Origin: Gracilimonas sp.
GTDB taxonomy: Bacteria > Bacteroidota > Rhodothermia > Balneolales > Balneolaceae
DNA: 64,000 nucleotides
Reading direction: 5' to 3'
NCBI GenBank assembly: GCA_022450045.1
Contig: JAKURD010000006.1
Location: forward strand, 62,001 to 126,000
The notes below the pieces were generated by a model, which was not told the DNA's origin, made no database searches, and saw only the letters and a list, made by a program, of their open reading frames with translations. A program made the position numbers and the translations under genes. This document shows, in pieces, positions 12,095-21,037 of the stretch (positions are counted from its first letter, which is position 1; the number at the start of each line of letters is the position of its first letter).

Positions 12095-12799
12095 TTACAT
12101 TTGTATCTCTATCTCGGTGGCTAGATCGAGACCGTCAGCAACAATATCAAAAATATCGATATTACTGGTTTCACTAATAACAATAACCCCCTCATTATTT
12201 TTGGTTGCCTCCTCTAACATATTGGTGCTAACACCAGCAAACCAAACGATGGGATCGAAAGTGACTTCTGCAATAACATTCATTCCGGAATCGAATGTAA
12301 CGGTACCTTCTCTTTCAACTTCGAAAGTTTCTCCGGAATTGAACTCAAATCGTATCGGGTGAGTTTGGCTATTGCTATCCTCGAAAGTGCCCTCAATAAC
12401 TACAGATGGATTATTGTTTTCATCGAGTAATTCCAGTTCAACCCTGCTTTCAACAAACGTTCCGACCGGCAATTCAAGGGAGCTTAAATCGGGAGAAGTT
12501 GACCCAGTTGCAAAATCAACATCTACAACTTGCTCTATGTTCACCTCAACAGAATCACCTTCATCATTCTCAACTTCAAACTGTATCTGAGTGAGTGTTA
12601 TTGTTCCACTTAAGAATGTTAGTGAATTTGCAAGGCTTTGATTTGAAGCTTTTGATAAACTTGAAGTACTGGTGTTTGTATTAAAGTTTATATCAATTAT
12701 AGGCGATTTACCACTATCGCTTGAGCAAGCATTGGTGATTAATAATGCACCTATCAGTAATAATAGAGAAAATATATTTAGGTTTTTTTTCTGTAACAT
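12095..12799 (-). CDS. Hypothetical lipoprotein, about 234 aa
   Basis: I start at MLQKKN (12799), four codons inside the longest frame, because it gives a compact lipoprotein signal with a lipobox ending in ITNAC. The mature part is acidic and rich in Ser, Thr, Asn and beta-type sequence. It resembles secreted adhesin-like or DUF4382-like proteins, but I cannot assign a family. It has its own terminator and lies on the edge of the accessory island. Confidence 0.65.
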   Translation of the reverse strand: MLQKKNLNIFSLLLLIGALLITNACSSDSGKSPIIDINFNTNTSTSSLSKASNQSLANSLTFLSGTITLTQIQFEVENDEGDSVEVNIEQVVDVDFATGSTSPDLSSLELPVGTFVESRVELELLDENNNPSVVIEGTFEDSNSQTHPIRFEFNSGETFEVEREGTVTFDSGMNVIAEVTFDPIVWFAGVSTNMLEEATKNNEGVIVISETSNIDIFDIVADGLDLATEIEIQM

Positions 12800-13169
12800 G
12801 ATACGTACCATATTTTTTAAGGTTATTTAGTTAACTCGCTTGATAAAGGATTCTATCCTTTTCACATAATGATTACACATGAAGGTAGGAGGTACCCCTA
12901 ATGATAATGGAATTTTTTTTTATTAAACTACTTACAAAGACATCTGTTTCTGAAATATGTTACATACATCAGCGATTTGTTTGATAAGAATCGGATTATG
13001 AATAGTAAAAATCATCTTTACCAATGAGCAATGCCTAATGTGGTGGTGATTAACCCAATTAGGCTTTCTGACTAATAATGTAAGTAAACTCGGAATTACT
13101 CTTAGCTAACGAATTTTGAACTGGCAACAGCGGTCAAGTCCGCGTTTAAGCCGTTTTCAGCCTATCGGA
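12800..13169. other. Intergenic region with two dyads, one attC-like
   Basis: No gene is seen in these 370 bases. A 7-bp inverted repeat GCCTAAT/ATTAGGC lies at 13033-13039 and 13058-13064. Directly downstream (on the coding strand) of the antitoxin at 13170 is a longer dyad ending in GTTAGCT, annotated separately. A promoter for the lipoprotein is expected near 12800-12850 but was not identified. Confidence 0.4.
13104..13160 (-). repeat. attC-like dyad, site A (short)
   Basis: Read on the minus strand, the sequence after the antitoxin stop folds through AAC/GTT, GGC/GCC and a GCGG/CCGC tip. It then ends in GTTAGCT at 13110-13104, close to the integron core consensus GTTRRRY. It is shorter than sites B and C and matches them only in general design, so this member is the least certain. 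Confidence 0.3.
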
Positions 13170-13406
13170 TTACAGTTTGTCATATTCTTCAGGTTCCACA
13201 TCAGGCACTTGATTCATAATGTTTTCAAATTCCTGCTTGTTAGCCTTTTCTGCTCGTTCTTTCAGATAATCTATGGTCAATAATGCCGACATTTTTTCGG
13301 ATACCGCCAATGTGATGAGCTGATTCATGGAAACGCCTTCCTTTTCGGCGAGTTCTTTTATTTTTTTATGTAGTGATTCAGGTAATCGAACGCTTAATGT
13401 ACTCAT
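13170..13406 (-). CDS. Ribbon-helix-helix antitoxin (HicB/CopG-like)
   Basis: The 78-aa protein opens with STLSVRLPESLHKKIKELAEKEGVSMNQLI, a ribbon-helix-helix DNA-binding fold (given here only as family evidence, residues 2-31), followed by an acidic tail that would cover the toxin. It overlaps the end of the PIN toxin frame by 4 bp. The order is toxin first, antitoxin second. Antitoxins of this kind bind both the toxin and their own promoter. Confidence 0.8.
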   Translation of the reverse strand: MSTLSVRLPESLHKKIKELAEKEGVSMNQLITLAVSEKMSALLTIDYLKERAEKANKQEFENIMNQVPDVEPEEYDKL

Positions 13407-13829
13407 GATACCTCCTGTATGATTTGGAGAAATTCTTTTGCTGTCGCCAGTTCTATATCAAATTTATCAACGCCCTGAAAATCAGCTTTGTTATACGTTA
13501 TAATATATTTGCAATTGGCTCTAACGGCTAATTCAAGGATCATATCATCTTCAGGATCCTTCAAAATTGGGCGCCATAAAAAATAGACTTCATGCCAGTT
13601 TCCAACGAGGCACAAGTAATCTAAAAATTGGCCGATTTGAGACTCACTAAAATTTAGTGTGTGTATTTCTAAGCAATATATCTTCATATTCAATAACGAG
13701 TAGAACCGGCAAATTGATTTCAAATTTGGCAGAATCCAACAAAGATAATAATCGATAAGAAGCACTTCGTCTTGACCGAAGTGCCGAATAGATAATATTG
13801 GTATCTAATACAATGCGATGAACTGACAT
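13403..13829 (-). pseudogene. PIN-domain toxin, frameshifted
   Basis: Two overlapping frames together give one complete PIN toxin of about 142 aa. The N-terminal part (13829 to about 13650) has IVLDTNIIYSALRS, with the first catalytic Asp, and the EYED acidic pair. The C-terminal part (about 13660 to 13403) has FLWRPILKDPEDDMILE and YIITYNKADF, the remaining acidic residues. The frames meet at a (GT)4 tract, 13657-13664, next to an AT-rich run. One extra or missing base there breaks the gene. PIN toxins are metal-dependent RNases. With the toxin broken, the downstream antitoxin may be all that works. Confidence 0.75.
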
Positions 13830-13884
13830 GTGGTATTATATACAATACCAAAAAAATAACAAGTGATGGTTTTAGTGTCAGGCT

Positions 13885-13997
13885 GTCTAACGACCCCGCG
13901 TTTAAACGGCGCGAAGATTATAATTTTTTGGAAGTAGCGAAAATAATTCTAAACAAACAAGTATGACCGTACCCCGTCCGGTTCCGATTTGGAACGC
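13885..13997 (-). repeat. attC-like dyad, site B
   Basis: On the minus strand this element starts right after the ParE stop. It has outer arms GCGTT (near 13997) and AACGC (near 13898) plus CCG/CGG, a roughly 80-nt middle, and ends in GTTAGAC at 13891-13885, an exact match to the integron core GTTRRRY. The matching first box is degenerate. It is clearly related to site C: CTAACG and AGATTATAA are 28 bp apart in both. Confidence 0.5.
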
Positions 13998-14005
13998 TGA
14001 AGAAA

Positions 14006-14299
14006 CTAAAGCTTAGGAGCAGAAAAATTTTGCCGAAAATGACGAACCGTTAAAATTTCGATTGTATCAGGAGTTATTTTATAAATGATTCCATAATTCT
14101 TATGAGCAACTATTTCTCGAATTTTGTCATTCTTTACTTCTGGTAAAGCTCTTCCTGATTCTGGATGTAGTTTTAACTCTTCAACCTTTGATTCGAAGTG
14201 ATCAATAAGTGTTAAAGCAGCATCTGGATTGTCTTCAGAAATGTACTCGAGAATTTCTTTGGTTTTAGTTCTGGCAGTTGGCGACCAAATAATTTTCAT
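14006..14299 (-). CDS. parE: RelE/ParE-family toxin
   Basis: The 97-aa protein shows the ParE_toxin pattern: IIWSPTARTKTKEILEYI at the start, HPESGRALPEV in the middle and REIVAHKNYGIIYKI plus TVRHFRQNF toward the end. Members of this superfamily either cut mRNA on the ribosome (RelE) or poison gyrase (ParE); which applies is not certain. Its ATG overlaps the antitoxin stop by 4 bp, the usual translational coupling of such pairs. The symbol is a family label. Confidence 0.88.
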   Translation of the reverse strand: MKIIWSPTARTKTKEILEYISEDNPDAALTLIDHFESKVEELKLHPESGRALPEVKNDKIREIVAHKNYGIIYKITPDTIEILTVRHFRQNFSAPKL

Positions 14300-14577
14300 G
14301 AAGAATATTCAGCTCTCAATTCGTTAATGAATTCAGCATGTGTAATACCTTCGCCATTATCTAATTCTTTTCGGGCAGTCGATAATTCTTCCAATAATTG
14401 AATCTTATCGAGTAGTTTTTGATAATCTTCTACATCAATTAATACTGCAGAACTTTTACCATGTTGTGTAAGAACAAGTGGTCGTCGTTTTGATTTAACA
14501 CGCTTTATGTAAGAGGCTGCATTAGCTCTAAAGTCTGAGAGTGAACGGATATCCTGATCAAGTTGAATTTGTGACAT
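14296..14577 (-). CDS. Phd/YefM-family antitoxin
   Basis: The 93-aa protein has the Phd/YefM fold: DIRSLSDFRANAASYIKRVK, then RPLVLTQHGKSSAVLIDVEDYQKL, the conserved DNA-binding and dimer part (two separate stretches). An acidic C-terminal tail would block the toxin. It is first in the operon and overlaps the toxin gene, so it presumably autoregulates the pair. Confidence 0.9.
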   Translation of the reverse strand: MSQIQLDQDIRSLSDFRANAASYIKRVKSKRRPLVLTQHGKSSAVLIDVEDYQKLLDKIQLLEELSTARKELDNGEGITHAEFINELRAEYSS

Positions 14578-14659
14578 GATTTGGAATGGTTAAATTATGT
14601 TCTATTAAATGTACAAAATTTAGCACAAATTTGTATAGAATTTCTCTCTAAGATTGGGC

Positions 14660-14772
14660 GGCTAACGGCCCAGCGCTCACCGGGCTCGGAGATTATAAGT
14701 TAATTAACGACGATAATTTTAAAACAAGCAACACCTGAAACCAACGGCTTGTCCACGTCCCGGTTAATGCGC
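14660..14772 (-). repeat. attC-like dyad, site C
   Basis: Read on the minus strand, the arms GCGC and ACCGGG (near 14772-14759) pair with CCCGGT and GCGC (14684-14673). Extra unpaired bases lie on one side only, as in attC sites. The element ends in GTTAGCC at 14666-14660. The middle of about 75 nt shares blocks with site B, including AGATTATAA and an ATAATT-TAAA-CAA stretch. It lies 3' of the 14810-15271 lipoprotein gene on that gene's strand. Confidence 0.5.
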
Positions 14773-14809
14773 ATTGATATACAACTTATATATGTTAACC
14801 TGAAGTATT

Positions 14810-15271
14810 TTAACTATTTAAGAGTGAGTAATTTGAGATTTCAAGAATAATTTCCTCATCCGCTATCTCTCTACTTGGATCAATATTTATTTCTGTTAAA
14901 TAACCGAGTTCTTCATGGAATTCGACTTCAAAATGATCTGCTGTTTCCTCATACTTTTCCAAAAGATCAAATAATTCATCTATGGTCCGTGTAGTAATAA
15001 GGATCATCTCTTTTCTTTCATAGTTAATGTGTTCTTGCATTTCAAAGTGTACATCTTTTATCTCTCCATTTATTACCTCAACTGTATAATTGTAAGGAGG
15101 CATGCATTCACACGTTCTACTATTTTCGAAAGTATAATTCTTTGAATTATTCGAATTCCATTTTTCAATCGCTTCGGTTAATTCAACATCTCCATTATTA
15201 TTTGATGAGTTAAAAACTTCACAAGAGGTTAATAGAAGAGAAAATGAAATCATTGTTAAAAGTATTCTCAT
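14810..15271 (-). CDS. DUF6174-type lipoprotein
   Basis: The 153-aa protein has a lipoprotein signal with lipobox LLTSC. Its mature part fits the DUF6174 pattern: W-x-N-Y-T, a CEC motif, YTVEVINGEI, TIDELFDLLEKYEE, and a final GYLTEINIDPSREIADEE. Function is unknown; such proteins are common in accessory gene pools. The gene is visibly AT-rich and forms a one-gene unit between attC-like site C and the menG operon. Confidence 0.75.
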   Translation of the reverse strand: MRILLTMISFSLLLTSCEVFNSSNNNGDVELTEAIEKWNSNNSKNYTFENSRTCECMPPYNYTVEVINGEIKDVHFEMQEHINYERKEMILITTRTIDELFDLLEKYEETADHFEVEFHEELGYLTEINIDPSREIADEEIILEISNYSLLNS

Positions 15272-15592
15272 AATTTCACCTATTCTTTAGTTCGATGTTT
15301 AACATATAATTGACCGGATTTGCTAATCCGCACTAATCTACCCTAATCCGCTGGATAATATTTTAAATCCCCACAAAAACCAAGTGAACCTAAGTTTTTC
15401 CAATGTTATACGGATTTCAAATTGCTGAATTCTGTATAACTAATACAGCCGAAGAAATCATTCTGAACAAGCCTCAACCCAGCCTGAAAAAAATTATCTG
15501 TCTTCTATTAATTCCTTACCTTTCAACCCTTGAGAAGAACCATTTTAGCCTGCTTCGGGTTTTATGACCGAAAGTGAAATCAACCAAAATCT
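15272..15592. other. Intergenic region, divergent promoters expected
   Basis: No gene is seen in these 321 bases between the divergent lipoprotein and menG. There is a 6-bp hairpin CGGATT/AATCCG at 15315-15330 and a threefold CTAATC motif over 15323-15350. No attC-like core closes the lipoprotein unit on this side. Confidence 0.4.
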
Positions 15593-16282
15593 ATGAGTGA
15601 AAAAGTAAGATCCATGTTTGCGGATATCGCCGATGATTATGATCGGATCAACAGTGTTTTATCGTTCGGCGTACACCATGCATGGAGAAAAAAAGCCGTA
15701 TTGGAAAGCGGAGCCCATGAAGGGGATCATGTATTGGATTGTGCCACCGGAACCGGCGACCTTGCCATCGAATTCAAGAAAACAGTGGGTGATCCGGGAT
15801 ATGTGATGGGTACTGATTTTTGTGCACCCATGATAGAACCGGCTCCCGCCAAAGCTGAAGAGGAAGGGCTCAAGATCGATTTTGAAGTAGCGGACGCTAT
15901 GAATCTTCCCTATGAAGATGATAAATTCGATATCGCCAGTATAGCTTTTGGAATCCGGAATGTAGACGATCCCGTCGTGGCGCTAAAAGATATGGCTCGT
16001 GTGGTAAAACCAGGGGGCAGGGTAGTGGTGCTTGAATTTGGTCAGCCTAAAGGCCTAATGAAATTTCCCTACGAATTATATAGCCAACACATTATGCCTG
16101 CCATTGGTGGATGGCTAAGCGGTAATCGGGAAGCTTATACATATCTTCCCCGAACAAGTGCAAAATTTCCGGCAGGAGATAAATTTTTAGCCCTAATGGA
16201 TGAATCCGGAGCCTTTGAAAGCCGTCGCGCTGTAAAGCTAACGGGCGGAATTGCCTACGTTTATGTAGGAGTGGTTCAATAA
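15593..16282 (+). CDS. menG: Demethylmenaquinone methyltransferase (UbiE/MenG)
   Basis: A SAM-dependent C-methyltransferase that makes menaquinone from demethylmenaquinone, the last ring step of quinone synthesis. The 229-aa protein opens with VRSMFADIADDYDRINSVLS, the family signature, then shows the SAM motif VLDCATGTGDLAIEF and the IAFGIRNVDD and VLEFGQPKG segments. It is first in a run with fabZ, panB and surE. Since Balneolota respire with menaquinone, MenG is the more likely role than UbiE. Confidence 0.93.
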   Translation: MSEKVRSMFADIADDYDRINSVLSFGVHHAWRKKAVLESGAHEGDHVLDCATGTGDLAIEFKKTVGDPGYVMGTDFCAPMIEPAPAKAEEEGLKIDFEVADAMNLPYEDDKFDIASIAFGIRNVDDPVVALKDMARVVKPGGRVVVLEFGQPKGLMKFPYELYSQHIMPAIGGWLSGNREAYTYLPRTSAKFPAGDKFLALMDESGAFESRRAVKLTGGIAYVYVGVVQ

Positions 16283-16321
16283 TGGTATATTCATCGCTCT
16301 AACAAACAATACAATAGTTTT

Positions 16322-16759
16322 ATGACCATAGAAGAAATTAAAAAGATACTTCCTCACCGCTATCCGTTTTTATTGGTGGATCGCGTACTGGAAGTGGACG
16401 AAACGAGCATTAAAGCCTATAAGAATGTTTCTGCAAATGAAGAATTCTTCAACGGACATTTTCCGGGACAGCCTATTATGCCGGGAGTGTTACAGGTTGA
16501 GGCATTGGCGCAGGCCGGTGCCATCATGCTGATGACCCAGCAGGTGGAGGATCCTCAGGAGACCCTGATGGTGTTTACGGGCATCAGCAAGTGCAAATTC
16601 AGGAAACAAGTAGTTCCCGGAGATCAGCTGATACTTGAAGTTGAACTGGGAAGTAAAAAACGGAATTTTGTAACCATGACCGGCAAAGCCACTGTTGACG
16701 GCAAGGTTGCTTGTGAACTGGAAGCCTCTGCTGCACTTGTGCCACGGGAGAACGTATGA
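16322..16759 (+). CDS. fabZ: 3-hydroxyacyl-ACP dehydratase FabZ
   Basis: Dehydrates 3-hydroxyacyl-ACP in type II fatty acid synthesis. The 145-aa hot-dog protein has [13 protein letters not shown] near the start and the catalytic segment [19 protein letters not shown], with the active His and Glu. Here fabZ stands alone, unlike the lpxC-fabZ fusion of many Bacteroidota. Its stop overlaps the panB start by 4 bp, so the two are translationally coupled. Confidence 0.95.
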   Translation: MTIEEIKKILPHRYPFLLVDRVLEVDETSIKAYKNVSANEEFFNGHFPGQPIMPGVLQVEALAQAGAIMLMTQQVEDPQETLMVFTGISKCKFRKQVVPGDQLILEVELGSKKRNFVTMTGKATVDGKVACELEASAALVPRENV

Positions 16760-17586
16760 GTACCCAAAAATCCTCCGGTAAACCGGCAAAAATAACCACT
16801 CAAACGGTGGTGGATATGAAGTCGAAAGGAGAGAAGATCTCCATGCTTACGGCTTATGATTTCACCATGGCACAAATTATTGATCAGGCCGGAATTGAAA
16901 TTATTTTAGTAGGTGATTCTGCCAGCAACGTAATGGCCGGACATGAGACCACAGTCCCGATGACGCTTGACCACATGATTTATCACACATCATGCGTAGT
17001 TCGCGGTGTGAACAGGGCGTTGGTGATCGCTGATCTTCCGTTCATGAGTTATCAGGTTACCACTAAAGAAGCACTGATCAGTGCAGGACGTATGATGAAG
17101 GAAGCCGGCGCCCATGCCGTAAAACTGGAGGGCGGAAAATATATTGTAAATACCGTAAAGCGTATTGTAGATGCCGGAATCCCGGTAATGGGGCATCTGG
17201 GACTCACCCCGCAGAGCATTTATAAATTTGGTACCTATAAAGTGCGTGCCACGGAAGCGGATGAAGCGGATGATCTTATCCGTGATGCAAAATTATTGGA
17301 AGAAGCCGGATGCTTTTCCTTGGTGCTTGAAAAGATTCCTGCAAATCTTGCTGAAAAAGTAACCGCAAATTTATCAATACCAACCATAGGTATTGGTGCT
17401 GGCCCTTCCTGTGACGGACAGGTATTGGTGCTTCATGATATGCTGGGATTGAACAAAGAATTCAACCCGCGATTTTTACGGCGTTATGCAGACTTAAATT
17501 CAGTGATGACGGAAGCGGTTCAGCATTACATTAAAGACGTTAAGAACAAAGATTTTCCAAATAAAGACGAGCAGTACGGCGAATGA
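16756..17586 (+). CDS. panB: 3-methyl-2-oxobutanoate hydroxymethyltransferase
   Basis: Makes ketopantoate from 2-oxoisovalerate and methylene-tetrahydrofolate, the first step to pantothenate and CoA. The 276-aa length is usual. Family segments include [37 protein letters not shown] with the metal-binding Asp, [20 protein letters not shown] and [19 protein letters not shown]. Its 2-oxoisovalerate comes from the ilv pathway also encoded in this window. It overlaps fabZ and surE by 4 bp each. Confidence 0.97.
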   Translation: MSTQKSSGKPAKITTQTVVDMKSKGEKISMLTAYDFTMAQIIDQAGIEIILVGDSASNVMAGHETTVPMTLDHMIYHTSCVVRGVNRALVIADLPFMSYQVTTKEALISAGRMMKEAGAHAVKLEGGKYIVNTVKRIVDAGIPVMGHLGLTPQSIYKFGTYKVRATEADEADDLIRDAKLLEEAGCFSLVLEKIPANLAEKVTANLSIPTIGIGAGPSCDGQVLVLHDMLGLNKEFNPRFLRRYADLNSVMTEAVQHYIKDVKNKDFPNKDEQYGE

Positions 17587-18353
17587 GCGACCCAAAACGA
17601 CCTTTTATTTTAGTAAGTAACGATGACGGCATTTTTTCCCCCGGTATAAAAGCACTTGCTGAAGTAGCCTCCGAATTCGGGGATGTGTACATTGTAGCAC
17701 CCGATAAAGAACAAAGCGCGGTTGGGCACTCCATTACCATTCAGGTTCCATTGCGCGCCAGCAAGTTTACCGTTGCCGACAAATTCCAGGGAGAAGCCGT
17801 AAACGGAACCCCGGCCGATTGTGTAAAATTGGCTCACGGTCAGCTTTTAGATCGTAAACCCGATTTGGTGGTAAGCGGGATCAATCACGGGAGCAATGCG
17901 GGTATCAATATCATGTATTCCGGAACGGTGAGTGCGGCTACGGAAGGCACTGTTTTGGGATATCCGTCTATTGCCGTTAGCTGTACAGATTTCAATGAGG
18001 ATGCCAACCTCAGGGGCTGTCAGGAAGCGGCCCGTCGCGTGATCGGTTTCGTGCTTAAGAATGGCTTGCCTCGGGGAATTACGCTGAATGTGAATGCTCC
18101 GGCCGGGGAATTCACCGAGATCAAGTGGACCCGACAGGCCGACAGCCGATATGTGGAAGAATATGAAAGCCGGACAGATCCTTTTGATCGTGCCTACTAC
18201 TGGCTCACCGGTAAGTTTGAATTATTGGATGAGGGAAAGGATTCGGATATCCACGTGTTGAATGACGGAAAAGCTTCGGTTACTCCTATCCAATATGACC
18301 TGACTGCTTATCACCTGCTCGAAAATGTGGATGACGAGAGTTTGAATGAGTGA
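17583..18353 (+). CDS. surE: 5'/3'-nucleotidase SurE
   Basis: A metal-dependent phosphatase acting on nucleoside monophosphates. The metal site is visible as SNDDG at about residues 12-16 together with [11 protein letters not shown] and the [20 protein letters not shown] segment. The 256-aa length is normal. It is last in the menG-fabZ-panB-surE run and abuts the convergent lipase gene without a gap. Confidence 0.95.
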   Translation: MSDPKRPFILVSNDDGIFSPGIKALAEVASEFGDVYIVAPDKEQSAVGHSITIQVPLRASKFTVADKFQGEAVNGTPADCVKLAHGQLLDRKPDLVVSGINHGSNAGINIMYSGTVSAATEGTVLGYPSIAVSCTDFNEDANLRGCQEAARRVIGFVLKNGLPRGITLNVNAPAGEFTEIKWTRQADSRYVEEYESRTDPFDRAYYWLTGKFELLDEGKDSDIHVLNDGKASVTPIQYDLTAYHLLENVDDESLNE

Positions 18354-19211
18354 TTAATGTCCGTTTTCAGCCAATCGTTTGATCACATTCATCCAAAACT
18401 GCTTGTAGATCTTCTTGCTGTCTTTATTCATTTGAAGATGCATTTGGGCTAAATGAGACAGCGGTACGGTCTCCAGGTGGGTGCCCCATTTCGCACTTTC
18501 TTTGGATACAAAGGCGTCATTTTCTCCTTCCTTTTCAAAGATCTGGCTATTTTGGAATTTAAGTACCGGGTTGATGGAATATTCGGTGCCTTTCCCAATG
18601 GCTGCGCTGTACGAATAATAAGTTACGTCTTCAACATCGGGGTGATCCGGGTTGAAAACCTCCTTCACATAATAACTCGTCAACTGCTCCAGAGAACCCA
18701 GTGCATCGCTTTTTGTTTTTGGAAACACATTATCACCAAACCAATCAATAACCAGACTTAATTTCTCGGTGAGCAGCTCCGGAGCTTTCAACACAAGGTC
18801 AGCAAGGCTTGAGCCGTGATGAGGAGTGGCAATGGTGGTCAGGCTTTCAACACGATCAGCTATGTCCATGTTCGAAAGGGCACAACGCATATCGAGCCCG
18901 CCCATACTATGTGTAACTACATTCACTTTTTCGTAATTGTGATCCTCGCAAAACGCAGAGATTAATTTCACCCACTTTTCAGCTCGTGTTTCGATGCGTG
19001 CATAGGGAACGATATTTGGTGCAATGGCTACCACCCCGTGCTCCCGGATTTTCATGCAGGGATCGTGAAGAGGTCCCGATTTTATTACGGACCCGATAGC
19101 CCCATATCCATGGCAGAGAAATATGGGATATCTTAGCTTGAGTAGTTCCGGTTGGGGATATTCCCTCAATTCAAATCTTTTCAGTATGGCAGATCGATCA
19201 GGCATAGTCAA
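18354..19211 (-). CDS. Alpha/beta-hydrolase of triacylglycerol-lipase type
   Basis: The 285-aa protein has the lipase start YPIFLCHGYGAIGS (oxyanion-hole region) and the nucleophile elbow THSMGGLD, with a GxSxG-type Ser. The Asp and His of the triad are probably in the ENDAFVS and VPLSHLAQMH segments. This resembles Pseudomonas-type lipases of esterified lipids. No signal peptide is visible, so it may act in the cytoplasm or be exported by another route. Its start overlaps the upstream gene by 4 bp. Confidence 0.82.
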   Translation of the reverse strand: MTMPDRSAILKRFELREYPQPELLKLRYPIFLCHGYGAIGSVIKSGPLHDPCMKIREHGVVAIAPNIVPYARIETRAEKWVKLISAFCEDHNYEKVNVVTHSMGGLDMRCALSNMDIADRVESLTTIATPHHGSSLADLVLKAPELLTEKLSLVIDWFGDNVFPKTKSDALGSLEQLTSYYVKEVFNPDHPDVEDVTYYSYSAAIGKGTEYSINPVLKFQNSQIFEKEGENDAFVSKESAKWGTHLETVPLSHLAQMHLQMNKDSKKIYKQFWMNVIKRLAENGH

Positions 19212-19660
19212 TTTGATTGTGTTTCCAGGCTATCAATTCTCAGCGTATCGAGGTCGGTATCTGTAGTTAAATGGATCGTTCGGAAAACGGTTCCCTCACT
19301 ATATAGGTAAATGTGCATATCCCTGGAAGGAAATTCAATTTTAGCGGGTGTTTCAATGTTAAAACGGTTCAGGTCTTTATGTAACCTGATATGAAACATC
19401 GTCTTTGAAAATCTTAAAGGCACGCGAAGCCGATATACTTTCCGTGTTAAAACGGTGCCAACGTGTATGGATGATACCCGGACCTGCTGCTGTGTGATCA
19501 GTGAATTGTGAATGTGGACATTGAGCAGGGAGTCCAGCTGTGCGGTAGTATCAAGAGTGTAATTTTTGTGGGAAGGAGAAGCTGCAAGTATCACACTGCT
19601 AATAACACAGGAAAGTGCCAACAAAGTTGTGACCACTATTTTTCCATTATTTTTAACCAC
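19208..19660 (-). CDS. Hypothetical exported protein, 150 aa
   Basis: An N-terminal hydrophobic segment (TTLLALSCVISSVILAA) reads as a signal peptide or anchor. The rest is beta-type sequence with many Thr, His and Arg residues and no Cys pair. I recognise no family. It overlaps the lipase by 4 bp on the same strand, so the two are probably made together; a lipase helper role is only a guess. Confidence 0.6.
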   Translation of the reverse strand: MVKNNGKIVVTTLLALSCVISSVILAASPSHKNYTLDTTAQLDSLLNVHIHNSLITQQQVRVSSIHVGTVLTRKVYRLRVPLRFSKTMFHIRLHKDLNRFNIETPAKIEFPSRDMHIYLYSEGTVFRTIHLTTDTDLDTLRIDSLETQSN

Positions 19661-19736
19661 AGTAAACAGGACTTGGGTTCTTAATTTCAGTGATTTACCT
19701 TCAACCTGAATCTATAAACTTCTGTAGTAAAAGGAT

Positions 19737-20885
19737 ATGTCTTTTCAAGTCCAAAAAATTGAATCTCAAAAACAGATAGAAGCGTTTCATAAACTGCCGG
19801 AGCGTCTGTACCAAAATAATCGATGGTATCGTCCTCCATTCAGGTTTGAAATAGAGAATATCTTTGACCAAAAGAAAAATGAGCGATTTGAAAAAGGTGG
19901 TGAGTGTGAACGTTTTTTGATCTACTATAAAGATCACGTAGTGGGGAGGTTTGCTGTGTTCACCGATCCGGAAAAAGATGAACGATATGACCCTAAATTA
20001 GGCGGAATCGGATTTATTGAGATGGAGAGCCGCATCGGGATCGCGGAATATATGATCGGTTTCGCCAAAGAATGGCACAGAGAAAGAGGATATGCCGGAT
20101 TCAGAGGACCCATCAATTTTGGAGAAAATGACACCTTTTGGGGAATTTTGATCAATGGATTTCAGGATCATAATGTATATGGGATGCTTTATCACCACGA
20201 ATATTATGAGAAGCTGATCGAATCCACCTTCCCGGAAAAATTCGATGACCTGTACATGTATCAGCTGGATCTGAGCCGGCCGATGCCCGAGCGGTTGGTT
20301 AAAATTACGGAGCGATTAAAATCTCGGGATTCGATCGATATCCGCCCCATTGATAAAAAAAATCTGGAGCGGGATGGTGAGCTGATAAGGCAGGTCTATA
20401 ACCGGGCATTCAGTGATCAGGTAATACAGGAAAGGGAAGAGGAGTTCATTGGAATTACCCGGGAAACGATCCGGAAGATGATCAAAAAATTAAAACCGGT
20501 ATTGATGCCGGGAACCTCACCGATTGCATTTGTAGATGGGGAACCGGCTTCCTTCTTGGTAAGTGTTCCGGATCTGCATGAGATTTCAGCCCAGACCAAC
20601 GGAAGGTTAAAATGGTGGCAGTTACCGAAATTAGCAGGCTTTAAAAAGAGAGCCCGGAAATTCCGCCCGCTTGCTTTCGGTACCGATCCGAGATTCCGTG
20701 GAAGGGGATTAGAAGCATTAGTATTTATTGAAGGATATCGGTGGACAAAGGAACACTATCCAAACCTAAAAGTGCTTGAAGGAGGCTTTGTAAGCGAAAA
20801 GAACTGGATCATGCAACGCAGCCTGGAGGCCTTGGGGTGTAAGATCGCTAAGACCTACCGGGTATATAAGTGGATGGTGGGTTGA
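19737..20885 (+). CDS. GNAT-like acyltransferase, 382 aa
   Basis: A two-lobed protein of a type seen in many Bacteroidota. The N-terminal half has RWYRPPFRFEIENIFDQKKN and a GNAT-like segment RGYAGFRGPINFGENDTFWG. The C-terminal half ends with PRFRGRGLEALVFIEGY, which resembles the acetyl-CoA-binding loop of GNAT enzymes (R/QxxGxG/A). The substrate is unknown. The gene is divergent from 19660 and its stop codon lies in the left arm of a long hairpin. Confidence 0.65.
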   Translation: MSFQVQKIESQKQIEAFHKLPERLYQNNRWYRPPFRFEIENIFDQKKNERFEKGGECERFLIYYKDHVVGRFAVFTDPEKDERYDPKLGGIGFIEMESRIGIAEYMIGFAKEWHRERGYAGFRGPINFGENDTFWGILINGFQDHNVYGMLYHHEYYEKLIESTFPEKFDDLYMYQLDLSRPMPERLVKITERLKSRDSIDIRPIDKKNLERDGELIRQVYNRAFSDQVIQEREEEFIGITRETIRKMIKKLKPVLMPGTSPIAFVDGEPASFLVSVPDLHEISAQTNGRLKWWQLPKLAGFKKRARKFRPLAFGTDPRFRGRGLEALVFIEGYRWTKEHYPNLKVLEGGFVSEKNWIMQRSLEALGCKIAKTYRVYKWMVG

Positions 20886-21030
20886 GAGTTGAAAGTTGAC
20901 AAAATGATAAGCGTGAAATCTAACATTTTTGGCTTCATCAAAATGATGTGAAAGGCTGTATTGCATGAACTATATCTATCACCCTATCAACTCTCAACTC
21001 TCAACTCTCAACTTTCAACTTTCAACTTTC
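20881..21030. repeat. Heptad tandem repeat forming a long hairpin
   Basis: At 20988-21029 the 7-mer CAACTCT occurs three times and then CAACTTT three times. The left arm 20881-20898 is complementary to part of this array, so the gap between the two convergent genes can fold with several registers. The left arm overlaps the stop of the GNAT-like gene. Confidence 0.7.
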
Positions 21031-21037
21031 AAAAAAC

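Noticed and set aside
15315..15330. CGGATT/AATCCG hairpin as a fourth attC-like site
   Set aside because: It lacks a GTTRRRY-like core and the shared middle blocks of sites B and C.
20988..21029. Tandem heptads as a CRISPR array
   Set aside because: Units are 7 bp without spacers and no cas genes are near; it is a simple tandem repeat.
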